From: Stutzerimonas stutzeri
GTDB taxonomy: Bacteria; Pseudomonadota; Gammaproteobacteria; Pseudomonadales; Pseudomonadaceae
Reading direction: 5' to 3'
Length of the DNA: 64,000 nt
NCBI GenBank assembly: GCA_002339675.1
Contig: DDKB01000015.1
Location: forward strand, 122,793 to 186,792
The position numbers and the translations under genes are program-made. Position 1 is the stretch's first letter. Each line of letters starts with the position of its first letter. Shown here piece after piece: positions 47,312 to 55,683 of the stretch. The notes under the pieces were generated by a model. It was not told the origin of the DNA and made no database searches. It worked only from the letters and a program-made list of their open reading frames with translations.

Positions 47312-47476
47312 GTTTCCGCCGCCGCTGCCGGGGCACGCCGTACGTCATCATCCGGCTGCACGTTTGCGAGGAACTGCGCACGGACTAGGCTCAATAGAGC
47401 GCTCGCGCAGAAAAACAGCTACCCCTGGGGGCGCCGCACACAGCGGCACCCATCGACCACAGGTAACGGTTCTCAA

Positions 47477-48850
47477 ATGACGGAGCGTGTATCGGACATT
47501 GCTGACCGGCTGGGCCCTTCCCCACAGCTGTTGCGCTGGATGCCCTGGGCCATTGCTACGCTGCATGCGGCCTTTGTGCTGCTGGGCGGCTTGTGGATGG
47601 GTGCTCAGCCCTCGGTGGCCATCGTCTGGAGCCTGCTGGCGCTGCTGTTGTCTTCGGTGCTGTGGTGGCTGGCCAGCCAAGTCATGCTCCGTTCGATGCG
47701 GGCGCACCAGTCAGCTGCCGCCGGAGCGGCAAGCACCCGCGATCCAGACGTTGCCGCTTCGCCGCCAGCCGGGCCAACCGGCACCTACTCACCGCAGATC
47801 TACGAACGGATGGTCGCCAGCCTGCCCGACGGCGTGGTGATCATCCGCAGCGGACAGGTCCGCTTCTGCAATGCGGCGGCCGGCAGCCTGTTCGATCCGA
47901 ACGGTGAGACGCCCCTGGTCACGGGCGAATGGCAGCCCTACATTGCCCCGCACCTGCGGGCACGCGAAACCGAGCGATTGGACCGCCTGCAGTGCGGCGT
48001 GATCAGCCCGCTGTGCTTTCGACACCTCGTCCTGCTGCGCGCCGACGGCACTCCCTTTCAGGCCGAGGTATGCGAGCTGCTACTGGAAAACGACGGGTAC
48101 CATGATGTGCTCCTGCTGCTGCGCGACATCAGCGAGTCGGAGCGAGTGCAGCGCGACCTGGAACAGGCCAACCAGCGTCTGCAGCATCTGTCGCAGCGGC
48201 TGATGGAGGTGCAGGAAAGCCAAAGCCGCCAGCTCGCCCGTGACCTGCACGACGACATCGGCCAGCAGCTCACCGGCCTCAAGCTGCACCTGCAGCGGCT
48301 GCGTGGGGCGCTGGCCCATGAGCCGGCGCTGGCCAGCCTCGCGGCCCGGCTCAGCGACGCCGCCGACGAAGCGCTGGCCAAGGTCCGCCGCCTGTCGCTG
48401 GCGCTGCATCCGCTGCAACTCGAGACGCTCGGCCTGCAGGCGGCAGTGCACTGGCACATGTCGCGTTTTCTCGAAGCCGCGCATACACGCTGGTCGCTTA
48501 AGCTCGAGGGCGAAACGGTCGACCTTTCCCCCGACATCGCGCTGGTGGCGTTCCGCATCATCCAGGAGGCGGTGAACAATGTTGCCCGTCACGCCCGCGC
48601 CAGCCGCGTAGACGTCCACATCTGCCGCACGGACAATGCCCTGCGCGTCGACGTCATCGATGACGGCACGGGATTCGACGCCCGGGCGGCGCGCGCGCGT
48701 GCCGCAAGCCTGGGCCTGACCAGCATGGAAGAACGCGTCGCCGCCCTGCGCGGAGAACTGAACATCGCAAGCCTCAGCGGGGTCGGTACACGGGTCACCG
48801 TGCAGCTGCCGATCGCAGCAGCCCCCCCGCACACTGGAGTACAGGCATGA
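47477..48850 (+). CDS. Membrane sensor histidine kinase, HisKA_3/NarL type
   Basis: This 457-residue kinase has two membrane helices (about 22-42 and 48-70) with a very short external loop and a PAS domain (about 110-220; GVVIIRSGQVRFCNAAAGSLF). It continues with a coiled region, HisKA_3 with ESQSRQLARDLHDDIGQQLTGLKLHL (phospho-His), and HATPase (IIQEAVNNVARHA, DDGTGF, SLGLTSMEERV). The short loop and intracellular PAS imply sensing of a cytoplasmic or membrane signal. The response regulator starts inside its last codons (4-bp overlap). It is divergent from the chemosensory operon. Confidence 0.9.
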   Translation: MTERVSDIADRLGPSPQLLRWMPWAIATLHAAFVLLGGLWMGAQPSVAIVWSLLALLLSSVLWWLASQVMLRSMRAHQSAAAGAASTRDPDVAASPPAGPTGTYSPQIYERMVASLPDGVVIIRSGQVRFCNAAAGSLFDPNGETPLVTGEWQPYIAPHLRARETERLDRLQCGVISPLCFRHLVLLRADGTPFQAEVCELLLENDGYHDVLLLLRDISESERVQRDLEQANQRLQHLSQRLMEVQESQSRQLARDLHDDIGQQLTGLKLHLQRLRGALAHEPALASLAARLSDAADEALAKVRRLSLALHPLQLETLGLQAAVHWHMSRFLEAAHTRWSLKLEGETVDLSPDIALVAFRIIQEAVNNVARHARASRVDVHICRTDNALRVDVIDDGTGFDARAARARAASLGLTSMEERVAALRGELNIASLSGVGTRVTVQLPIAAAPPHTGVQA

Positions 48851-49497
48851 AACGGGTAGCACTGATCGACGATCACGGACTGGTCAGAGCAGGCCTGCGG
48901 GCGCTGGTGCAGGACCAGCCGGGATACGAGGTGGTGGCCGAGGGGGCCGACGGCAGCGAGGTGCACGGCATTCTCTCGCGTCTCAAGCCGGACATCCTGC
49001 TGCTGGACATCAGCATGAAACACATGAGCGGCCTGGACGCCCTGCGCCAGTGGCGCACCGAGTTCCCCCAGGTGCAGATGCTGATCCTGTCGATGCACAC
49101 GACGCCGGATTACGTGCTCCAGGCCCTGCGCCTGGGTGCCAGCGGCTATCTCCTGAAAGACGCGGCCGCTCAGGAGCTGGAGCTGGCCCTGCGGGCGCTG
49201 TCGCGCAATGAGTCCTACCTCAGTCCCGGCATCGCGCAGACGGTGATCCAGTCGGCAGTGATCGAGGGCGGCCAGCGCGCCGAGCCCGCGGCGGCGCAGT
49301 TAACGCCGCGGCAGGTGGAAATCCTGCGGCTGATCGTGCGCGGCGTATCGACCCGCGACATCGCAAGCGGCCTGGGCCTGAGCGTCAAGACCGTCGATGC
49401 GCACCGGGCACAGATCATGGATCGCCTCAAGCTGCGCGACGTGCCCTCGCTGGTGCTGTATGCGTTGCGCAAGGGACTGGTCAGCGCCGAAGACTGA
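48847..49497 (+). CDS. NarL/FixJ-family response regulator
   Basis: This 216-residue transcription factor has a receiver (Asp54 in ILLLDISMKHMSGL, Lys in GYLLKDA) and a LuxR-type helix-turn-helix (about 150-210, LTPRQVEILRLIVRGVSTRDIASGLGLSVKTVDAHRAQIMDRLKL). It overlaps the kinase stop by 4 bp and is its partner. A GTTGGCTG-TTTTT-CAGCCAAC hairpin 35 bp after its stop may end the transcript. Its target may be the divergent promoter with CCCTAGG repeats. Confidence 0.92.
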   Translation: MKRVALIDDHGLVRAGLRALVQDQPGYEVVAEGADGSEVHGILSRLKPDILLLDISMKHMSGLDALRQWRTEFPQVQMLILSMHTTPDYVLQALRLGASGYLLKDAAAQELELALRALSRNESYLSPGIAQTVIQSAVIEGGQRAEPAAAQLTPRQVEILRLIVRGVSTRDIASGLGLSVKTVDAHRAQIMDRLKLRDVPSLVLYALRKGLVSAED

Positions 49498-49598
49498 GCC
49501 GCCCGGCCTGGCAAACCGCGCCGGACGGGCGTTGGCTGTTTTTCAGCCAACCGGCCGTAGCCCAAGCAGCGCGCGGCCTGGCGCCTCGTTTCCCCACG

Positions 49599-49635
49599 TT
49601 ATCCACAGAGCGCCCCACAGGAATACTGGACAACC
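49599..49635 (+). repeat. DnaA-box module, copy 1 (37 nt)
   Basis: This copy reads TTATCCACAG, seven bases, CACAG, then GAATACTGGACAACC. The first nine bases are a perfect DnaA box; the 3' inverted box is degenerate (GGACAACC instead of GGATAACC). Confidence 0.75.
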
Positions 49636-49680
49636 TCGTAGCGCGCGTGCCGCCCGACGCAGGACAACGCTGTCAAGCGA

Positions 49681-49740
49681 AAAGATCGTATGAACAACCA
49701 CTTACGACTGAACGAAGGCTATTGATCAGTTCTTGATCAA
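49681..49740. other. AT-rich block (38% GC) with two TGATCA sites
   Basis: Counting bases gives 23 G+C in 60, well below the surrounding GC-rich sequence. TTGATCAGTTCTTGATCAA closes the block. It lies between DnaA-box copies 1 and 2 and could be a DNA-unwinding element. No coding frame is evident. The rest of the gap 49498-49917 holds a hairpin at 49531-49551 and box copies 1 and 2. Confidence 0.6.
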
Positions 49741-49788
49741 GGCGCGCAACGCCAGTAGTGACGCCGCCCGCAGCCAATCACCAATAGG

Positions 49789-49825
49789 TTATCCACAGAA
49801 GCGCACACAGCGATCGGGGATAACC
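49789..49825 (+). repeat. DnaA-box module, copy 2 (37 nt)
   Basis: This copy reads TTATCCACAG, AAGCGCA, CACAG, then CGATCGGGGATAACC: a perfect DnaA box facing an inverted GGTTATCCC box at the 3' end. Confidence 0.8.
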
Positions 49826-49917
49826 GGATGCTGCCTATCGGGCCCATGGGGAAAACCCATGGGGCGGGTCGTCCGAGACCAGCTAGCCTTGTCTTCATAG
49901 CCAAGGAGCCAACCGCC

Positions 49918-50001
49918 ATGCCCAGCCTAGCAATGATTCAAACCCTCTATGCCAACTATGCCCTGGGCATCAGCGGCGCCTGTATCGGCGACCCCCGCTG
50001 A
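49918..50001 (+). CDS. 27-residue small ORF with strong ribosome binding site
   Basis: ATG at 49918 follows AAGGAG with 9-nt spacing, an ideal binding site. The product is 27 residues: it begins MPSLAMIQTLYANYALGIS and ends with GACIGDPR, and is moderately hydrophobic with no charged residues until the tail. It precedes the LOG gene by 61 bp in the same direction and lies 92 bp after DnaA-box copy 2. It may be a leader peptide or a small protein; I do not recognise it. Confidence 0.45.
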   Translation: MPSLAMIQTLYANYALGISGACIGDPR

Positions 50002-50062
50002 GGCTTGGCCGCGGGGAAGCGTGGCGTTACGCTGCCCGCCGTCCAAGCTGAAGGAGCCGATG

Positions 50063-50650
50063 ATGTCCCTGCGTTCGATATGCGTATTCTGCGGTGCCAG
50101 TACCGGCCATGATCCGATCTACCGGCAGGCCGCCGAAGCCCTTGGCCAGACGCTGGCCCGAGAGAGCATCCGGCTGGTCTACGGCGGCGGTGCGGTCGGC
50201 CTGATGGGCGTGGTCGCTGACGCCGCAATGGCAGCCGGTGGCGAGGTCGTTGGCATCATCCCTCAGAGCCTCAAGGATGCTGAGGTCGGCCACACCGGGT
50301 TGACCCGGCTGGAGGTGGTCGACGGCATGCATGCGCGCAAGGCGCGGATGGCCGAATTATCGGATGCCTTTATCGCCCTGCCGGGCGGCCTCGGCACCCT
50401 GGAAGAACTGTTCGAGGTCTGGACCTGGGGCCAGCTGGGCTACCACCACAAGCCGCTTGGGCTGCTGGACACCCACCAGTTCTACGGCAAGCTCAGCCTG
50501 TTCCTTGACCATCTGGTCGACGCCGGCTTCGTCAAGGCGCCGCACCGCGGCATGCTGCAACGCAGTGAGTCGCCGGAGACGCTGCTAGAACTACTGCGAA
50601 ACTGGCAACCGAGCGCCGAGACGCGCTGGGGTAAGCGCACGCCAGCATAA
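50063..50650 (+). CDS. LOG-family nucleotide hydrolase (TIGR00730)
   Basis: This 195-residue Rossmann-fold protein is of the LOG (cytokinin-activating) / lysine-decarboxylase-like family. It has VFCGASTGHDPIYRQAA at the N-terminus, YGGGAVGLMGVVADA, MHARKARMAELSDAFIALPGGLGTLEELFEVWTWGQLG with the PGGxGTxxE site, and a C-terminal HKPLGLLD. The family releases nucleobases from nucleoside monophosphates (for example AMP or cytokinin ribotides). ATG 50063 has AAGGAG 6 nt upstream. It is bracketed by two pairs of DnaA-box modules. Confidence 0.9.
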   Translation: MSLRSICVFCGASTGHDPIYRQAAEALGQTLARESIRLVYGGGAVGLMGVVADAAMAAGGEVVGIIPQSLKDAEVGHTGLTRLEVVDGMHARKARMAELSDAFIALPGGLGTLEELFEVWTWGQLGYHHKPLGLLDTHQFYGKLSLFLDHLVDAGFVKAPHRGMLQRSESPETLLELLRNWQPSAETRWGKRTPA

Positions 50651-50721
50651 GCGGCTGTACAGAAAACAGCCAGCATGGCACAGGCCGCGCCTGCCGGGGC
50701 CTGCGCCCACTTGTCGGACGC

Positions 50722-50758
50722 TTATCCACAGCACCCTCCACAGCAATCGGGGATAACC
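50722..50758 (+). repeat. DnaA-box module, copy 3 (37 nt)
   Basis: This copy reads TTATCCACAG, CACCCTC, CACAG, then CAATCGGGGATAACC. Apart from two bases the 3' 15 bases equal those of copy 2. Confidence 0.8.
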
Positions 50759-50914
50759 CGAGCGCAGGCCCCGCAGAACGGCGAAAAACGTTCAGAAATC
50801 GCTTGCGCAGGGTGAACTGACGCGCCCCAACCACCTCATAAGCCGGATCGATCAAAAAACGAACGACACGCTGAAGCCCCCGCATCGCCTAGCGAAGCGG
50901 CGTCCGCCCAAAGG

Positions 50915-50951
50915 TTATCCACAGAACCTTGAACAGATAAACGGGATAAGT
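50915..50951 (+). repeat. DnaA-box module, copy 4 (37 nt)
   Basis: This copy reads TTATCCACAG, AACCTTG, AACAG, then ATAAACGGGATAAGT. A further GGACAACCATCCACAG follows at 50953. The rest of the gap 50651-51105 has no convincing gene. Confidence 0.7.
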
Positions 50952-51105
50952 TGGACAACCATCCACAGACGGCAGGTCGTTCACCTGACGAACTTCGTCC
51001 ACCCTGCCGTCTCCAATCGCTTACGCCCGCCCAAGGAGCGCTCATGCCGCCCATCCGCAACGCTCGCCCTTATCCGGCTCACCCGGCCCCGTCGGAGCCG
51101 GCCCG

Positions 51106-51591
51106 ATGATGAGCTTCCTTGCCCTGGCGCTGGTGGCGTTCGTCTGCTTTGCGCTGGTGTTTTTCATCAAGCAGCGACAATACGAACACCCGGCACTGCG
51201 CCTGCCATACGCGCTAAAGCAGCCGCTGTTCCAGCCCAGCGAGCGCGAATTGCTGGGGCTATTGCAGGCGGCGGTGGGCGAGCGTTTCGTCATCCTCGCC
51301 AAGGTGCGCCTGGCGGACGTGGTCGAGGTAACGGCGGTGCCGCGTCGCGCGCCCTGGTACCGCGCGGTCAACCGTATCTCCGCGGCCCGCTTCGACTTCC
51401 TGCTGTGCGACCGGCGGACCCTGGCGCCACGGTGCGCCATCGAAATGGAACCGGCCAGCGAGGCCAACGCCTTCGTCGACGAGCTGTGCCGGCACATCGG
51501 CCTGCCGCTGGTGCGCGTGTCGGCAGAAACCGCGCGGGCCTACGACCGGCTGTGCGCGGCCATCGAGCAAGCCATGGACAGGCCGGCGTAG
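51106..51591 (+). CDS. DUF2726 membrane-anchored nuclease-like protein
   Basis: This 161-residue protein has one N-terminal membrane helix (residues 3-22, FLALALVAFVCFALVFFI) and a DUF2726 domain: ERELLGLLQAAVGERFVILAKVRLADVVEV, then ARFDFLLCDRRTLAPRCAIEME and LCRHIGLPLVRVSAE. DUF2726 is distantly related to restriction-endonuclease-like and Zn-binding nuclease folds; its FDFLLCD...CAIEME resembles a PD-(D/E)xK core, without a firm Lys. The function is unknown. Confidence 0.78.
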   Translation: MMSFLALALVAFVCFALVFFIKQRQYEHPALRLPYALKQPLFQPSERELLGLLQAAVGERFVILAKVRLADVVEVTAVPRRAPWYRAVNRISAARFDFLLCDRRTLAPRCAIEMEPASEANAFVDELCRHIGLPLVRVSAETARAYDRLCAAIEQAMDRPA

Positions 51592-51749
51592 CCAGCCGAG
51601 CCGCCGCGCCGGTCAATCCACCGCGGGTGCGCTGGCGTTCGGCTGGCCGGTGATCGAATCGCGCCGGGTTTCGCGCGACAATCGCCGTTCGGCGAGCCAC
51701 CCAGCGCGCCACCCTGCCCTTCTGGAGACACACCTTTGCGGATCACGCC

Positions 51750-52772
51750 ATGTTGTTGAAATCCCGCGTCTCGGCCCTGTTCGAGCTCGTTTCCCGGCTG
51801 ATCGGGCGCTATCCCGGGACGGTGGCACTGTTCGGCTTCTGCTCGGGGCTGGCCAGCTTCGTGTTGGTGGAGCGCCAAGCCGGGCTGGCCAAGGTCATCG
51901 CGGCGCTGATGCTGGTCAGCTGGCTCTGGCTGATGCTCGAGACCAGCCTGCGTCGCGCCGTGGAGCGCCGCTTCGGCTGGCAGGTGCCGCCGCCCCTGCT
52001 GCGCTATGTGACGCAGATGGTCCACCAGGAAAGCCTGTTCTTCATCATTCCCTTCTTTTTCATCACCACCACCTGGAACAGCGGCCAGGCGGCGTTCACC
52101 GTGATGCTCGGCATCGCCGCGCTGATTTCCCTGGTCGACCCGCTGTACTACAACTGGCTGGCGCCGCGGCGCTGGATCTACCTCGCCTTTCACGTGCTGA
52201 CGCTATTCGCCGTACTGCTGACGGCGCTGCCGATCATCTTTCACCTGTCGACGCCGCAGAGCTATCTCTGGGCACTGGGCATCGCCGTGGTCCTCGCGTT
52301 GCCGAGCCTCAGCGGGCTATTCGCGTCCTGGAACTGGAAGAGCGTGCTCGGCATGCTGGTGCTGGCAATGACAGTGGCGCTGGCCGGCTGGATGGGCCGC
52401 ACCTGGGTGCCGCCAGCGACGCTGTGGCTGACCGACGTCGCCGTGACCCGCACCTTCGACGATGCCTCGCGCAAGCCGGGAAACCGGATCAAGCAGCTGA
52501 CGCTGGCGGAGCTGCACGGCAACGGCCTCTACGCCTACACCGCGATCAACGCCCCGCGCGGCCTGAAGGAGCGCATCTATCACGAATGGATCCACAACGG
52601 GCGACGGGTCGACCGCATCGCGCTGGAGATCAGCGGAGGGCGCGACGCGGGCTATCGCGCCTGGACCCACAAGCGCAACTTCCCCGAACAGGCTGCCGGC
52701 AAGTGGCGCGTGCGCGTGATGACCGAAGCCGGCCAGATGATTGGCATGCTGCGTTTCGAGGTAGTCGACTGA
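51750..52772 (+). CDS. DUF5924 / DUF2914 integral membrane protein
   Basis: This 340-residue protein has about seven hydrophobic helices in residues 22-230 (FGFCSGLASFVLVERQAGL, SLFFIIPFFFITTTWNSGQAAF, WALGIAVVLALPSLSGLFA). A C-terminal soluble domain follows (about 240-340; ITLAE-like LTLAELHGNGLYAYTAINAPRGLKERIYHEWIHNGRRVDRI) typical of DUF2914. The function is unknown; the family is widespread in gammaproteobacteria. It starts at ATG 51750. Confidence 0.8.
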   Translation: MLLKSRVSALFELVSRLIGRYPGTVALFGFCSGLASFVLVERQAGLAKVIAALMLVSWLWLMLETSLRRAVERRFGWQVPPPLLRYVTQMVHQESLFFIIPFFFITTTWNSGQAAFTVMLGIAALISLVDPLYYNWLAPRRWIYLAFHVLTLFAVLLTALPIIFHLSTPQSYLWALGIAVVLALPSLSGLFASWNWKSVLGMLVLAMTVALAGWMGRTWVPPATLWLTDVAVTRTFDDASRKPGNRIKQLTLAELHGNGLYAYTAINAPRGLKERIYHEWIHNGRRVDRIALEISGGRDAGYRAWTHKRNFPEQAAGKWRVRVMTEAGQMIGMLRFEVVD

Positions 52773-52839
52773 ACCGCCCACGCCGGGCAGGACTCATAAG
52801 GCCAAAGGCCAGCCGCGGCCGCAGTAGCAAGGAGCCAGC

Positions 52840-53367
52840 ATGGAGTGGTGGGACATCCTCAGCCGAACGGTCGCGTCGGAGTTTTCCGACATCCCTGACC
52901 TGGAGCATGCCCTGCGGGTAGCCGTGCGCCTGCTGCTGGCGGCGCTGCTGGGCGGCGTTCTCGGCTACGAGCGCGAATACAAGGGCAAGGCGGCCGGGCT
53001 GCGGACTCATATGCTGGTGTCCCTCGGCGCCGCGCTGTTCGTACTCGTGCCGCTGGAGGCGGGAATGCCCATCGAAGACCTGTCTCGCGTGATGCAGGGC
53101 ATCATCACCGGCATTGGCTTCCTCGGCGCGGGGACTATCCTCAAGGGTGACTCGCTGCAGGACGTCAAAGGCCTGACCACCGCAGCCGGCATCTGGCTGA
53201 CCGCGGCAATCGGCGTCGCCACCGGCCTGGGCCACGAGTCGACTGCAGTGCTGACCACCCTGTTGGCCCTGGTGATCTTCCTGCTGATGCCTGCCCTCGA
53301 GCAGCGTGCCGCGCACGGCGCCGCACATACCCACAAGAAGGGCCGCGACCAGGACGACGCGCCCTGA
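52840..53367 (+). CDS. MgtC/SapB family membrane protein
   Basis: This 175-residue protein has about four to five membrane helices. The MgtC core AVRLLLAALLGGVLGYEREYKGKAAGLRTHMLVSLGAALFVL and GIITGIGFLGAGTILKGDSLQDVKGLTTAAGIWLTAAIGVATG are intact. It lacks the long C-terminal ACT-like domain of Salmonella MgtC, so it is a short SapB-type member. It may influence Mg2+ or phosphate homeostasis, but this is not established for such members. The tail is His/Lys-rich. Confidence 0.86.
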   Translation: MEWWDILSRTVASEFSDIPDLEHALRVAVRLLLAALLGGVLGYEREYKGKAAGLRTHMLVSLGAALFVLVPLEAGMPIEDLSRVMQGIITGIGFLGAGTILKGDSLQDVKGLTTAAGIWLTAAIGVATGLGHESTAVLTTLLALVIFLLMPALEQRAAHGAAHTHKKGRDQDDAP

Positions 53368-53400
53368 CCCGCGCCACTTCCGCCCGCACAGGAGCAGCCC

Positions 53401-54723
53401 ATGCCAAGCCGCCTCACCCCCTTCGCCCCCTTCGCCACAGGCGCCCTCATGCTCACTCTGGCCGGCTGCGGCGACGTCGCCAGCCTCCCCGTGCAGGCCG
53501 GCTACGGGCCCGACCCCGTGCTACCCGACCCGCAACGCTCGCTGATTCCGACGGTCAACATCGCGCAGGCGACCGGTTGGCCGGAGGGCCGGACCCCGCA
53601 AGCGGCGCCGGGCTTGCAGGTGCGCGCCTTCGCCAGCGGCCTGGAACATCCGCGCTGGCTCCATGTGCTGCCCAACGGCGACGTGCTGGTCGCCGAAACC
53701 GATGCGCCGGCCAAGCCGGAGGACGGCGGCGGCCTGCGCGGCTGGATCATGAAGAAAGTCATGGCCCGGGCCGGCTCAGGCGGCAAGAGTGCCGACCGCA
53801 TCACCCTGCTGCGCGACGCGGACGGCGATGGCGTGCCGGAACAGCGCTCGATCCTGCTCGACGGCCTCCATTCCCCGTTCGGCATGGCGCTGGTCGGTGA
53901 CCGGCTCTACGTGGCCAACACCGATGCACTGCTGCGCTTCCCCTACACGAAAGGCGTAACCCGCATCGATGCGGAGGGTGAGAAGGTGGTCGACCTGCCC
54001 GCCGGGCCGATCAATCACCACTGGACCAAGAACGTCATCGCCAGCCCCGACGGATCACGGCTGTACGTCACCAGCGGCTCGAACAGCAACGTTGCCGAGA
54101 ACGGCATGCAAGCGGAGCACAACCGCGCAGCCATTCTCGCGGTCGACCCGCAGGATAAAACGCTGCGGCTGTTCGCCTCCGGCCTGCGCAACCCCAACGG
54201 CCTGGCCTGGCAGCCGGACAGCGGCGAGCTGTGGACCACGGTGAATGAACGCGACGAGATCGGCAGCGACCTGGTGCCCGACTACATGACGTCGGTACAG
54301 GACGGCGGTTTCTACGGCTGGCCCTACAGCTACTACGGCCAGCACGTCGACGAGCGGGTCGAACCGCCGCGTCCGGACCTGGTGGCCAGGGCCCTGGTAC
54401 CGGACTACGCCCTCGGCGCACATACCGCTTCGCTGGGACTGGCCTTCTATGAAGGCCAGCTGCTGCCCGAACGTTATCGCCATGGCGCCTTCGTCGGCCA
54501 ACACGGCTCCTGGAACCGCAAGCCGCGCAGTGGTTACAAAGTGGTCTTCGTGCCCTTCGCCAACGGCAAGCCCGACGGGGCGGCAGAAGACATCCTCACC
54601 GGCTTTCTCAACGAGCAGGAGGAGGCCATGGGCCGGCCCGTCGGCGTCGCGGTGGACCGGTCAGGTGCGCTGCTGGTGGCCGATGATGTCGGCGGCGTGC
54701 TCTGGCGGGTGACCCCCGACTAG
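53401..54723 (+). CDS. PQQ-type sugar/sorbosone dehydrogenase lipoprotein
   Basis: This 440-residue protein is a six-bladed beta propeller. Lipobox LTLAGC (Cys23) makes it a periplasmic-side lipoprotein. LEHPRWLHVLPNGDVLVAETDAP, GPINHHWTKNVIASPDGSRLYVTSGSNSN and HNRAAILAVDPQDKTLRLFASGLRNPNGLAWQPDSGELWTTVNERDEIG are conserved in the PQQ-dependent sugar dehydrogenase / L-sorbosone dehydrogenase family. A catalytic His/Arg pair is plausible but not certain. An AGGAGCAGCCC site precedes ATG 53401. A terminator follows. Confidence 0.86.
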   Translation: MPSRLTPFAPFATGALMLTLAGCGDVASLPVQAGYGPDPVLPDPQRSLIPTVNIAQATGWPEGRTPQAAPGLQVRAFASGLEHPRWLHVLPNGDVLVAETDAPAKPEDGGGLRGWIMKKVMARAGSGGKSADRITLLRDADGDGVPEQRSILLDGLHSPFGMALVGDRLYVANTDALLRFPYTKGVTRIDAEGEKVVDLPAGPINHHWTKNVIASPDGSRLYVTSGSNSNVAENGMQAEHNRAAILAVDPQDKTLRLFASGLRNPNGLAWQPDSGELWTTVNERDEIGSDLVPDYMTSVQDGGFYGWPYSYYGQHVDERVEPPRPDLVARALVPDYALGAHTASLGLAFYEGQLLPERYRHGAFVGQHGSWNRKPRSGYKVVFVPFANGKPDGAAEDILTGFLNEQEEAMGRPVGVAVDRSGALLVADDVGGVLWRVTPD

Positions 54724-54796
54724 GGCGAATCGACACGCACCGGCGGTCCGCCCAGGGTCGCCTTGTGCCGCCCGACCGCCCATAGCCACACGACAC

Positions 54797-54814
54797 GCGC
54801 CGTACGGCGCTTTT
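54797..54814 (+). terminator. Terminator-like palindrome after the dehydrogenase gene
   Basis: GCGCCGTACGGCGC is a perfect 14-bp palindrome followed by TTTTG. Confidence 0.6.
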
Positions 54815-54819
54815 GTAGA

Positions 54820-54835
54820 CGCGAGCTTGCTCGCG
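54820..54835. repeat. REP-like palindrome
   Basis: CGCGAGCTTGCTCGCG is a perfect palindrome of the GCGAGCTTGCTCGC type seen in Pseudomonas REP elements. It lies between convergent genes. Confidence 0.55.
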
Positions 54836-54975
54836 GAGCTGGCCACATAGACGCACGCCCGCGGATCACCAGCGGCAGAACCAAGCGGAGACAGGACGTA
54901 ACTGCCAGTTACCAAAGGGACCATTTGCCGGCAAGCGCGCCACAGGCCTCGCCCTTCCCGATAACGCCCGTCCCG

Positions 54976-55683
54976 TCAGAGGATCACGGGCAGGCGATGG
55001 GATAAGCGGATTTCGTCGGAAGACAACGCCACGCCATAAGCCAGGACCTCGACACCGGCCGCCACTGCATCAGCCAGGGCGCGGGCGTAAGCCGGGTCGA
55101 TCTCGCTCGCGGGGCGCACCGCCTCGACGCCCGTGAGGTTGACGCAGTAGAGCTGCACGGCGCGCACACCCTCACGCGCCAGCGCGGCCAGCTCACGCAG
55201 ATGCCGCGCGCCGCGCGTGGTCACCGCATCGGGAAATGCGGCTACGGCGGTATCGCCAAAACCAAGGGTGACACTCTTCACCTCGACGAAGGCGGGGCCT
55301 GCCGGGTAATCAAGACGGAAATCCACTCGGCTGTTCTCGACGCCATAGGCCACCTCGCGCCTGAGCGCGGTGAAACCCGACAGCTCTTCGATCACGCCGG
55401 CCTGCAGCGCCTCCTCCACCAGGCGGTTGGCACGCGCCGTGTTGACGCAGGCCAGGCGGCCCTGAGGCGTTTCCACCAGCTCCCAGGTTCCCGGCAGCTT
55501 GCGCTTGGGGTCGCTGTTGCGCTGGAACCAGACGCGTGCATTCTCGCCCATGCAATTGAGCATCGAACCGGTATTGGGGCAATGGATGCACAGCGCCTCG
55601 CCACTGTCGCTGACGATATCGGCGAGAAAGCGCTTGTAGCGCCGTACGAGCCGGCCCCGTTCCAGTGGCGTGGTGAAGCGCAT
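54976..55683 (-). CDS. sfsA: DNA/RNA nuclease SfsA
   Basis: This 235-residue SfsA has PLERGRLVRRYKRFLADI, HCPNTGSMLNCMGENARVWF, and the nuclease-like core SRVDFRLDYPAGPAFVEVKSVTLG. The latter supplies an Asp-Glu-x-Lys active site of the restriction-endonuclease-like fold. SfsA was first described as sugar fermentation stimulation A. It is coupled to the upstream aminotransferase: stop and start share a base (TGATG). Confidence 0.9.
   Translation of the reverse strand: MRFTTPLERGRLVRRYKRFLADIVSDSGEALCIHCPNTGSMLNCMGENARVWFQRNSDPKRKLPGTWELVETPQGRLACVNTARANRLVEEALQAGVIEELSGFTALRREVAYGVENSRVDFRLDYPAGPAFVEVKSVTLGFGDTAVAAFPDAVTTRGARHLRELAALAREGVRAVQLYCVNLTGVEAVRPASEIDPAYARALADAVAAGVEVLAYGVALSSDEIRLSHRLPVIL

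Noticed and set aside
49498..51105. Calling this the chromosomal oriC
   Set aside because: No dnaA, dnaN, rpmH or gyrB is nearby, and box density is lower than in known Pseudomonas oriC. Reported instead as origin-like.
54820..54835. Mobile element remnant between dehydrogenase and sfsA
   Set aside because: Only a short REP-like palindrome is present; no transposase or long inverted repeats.
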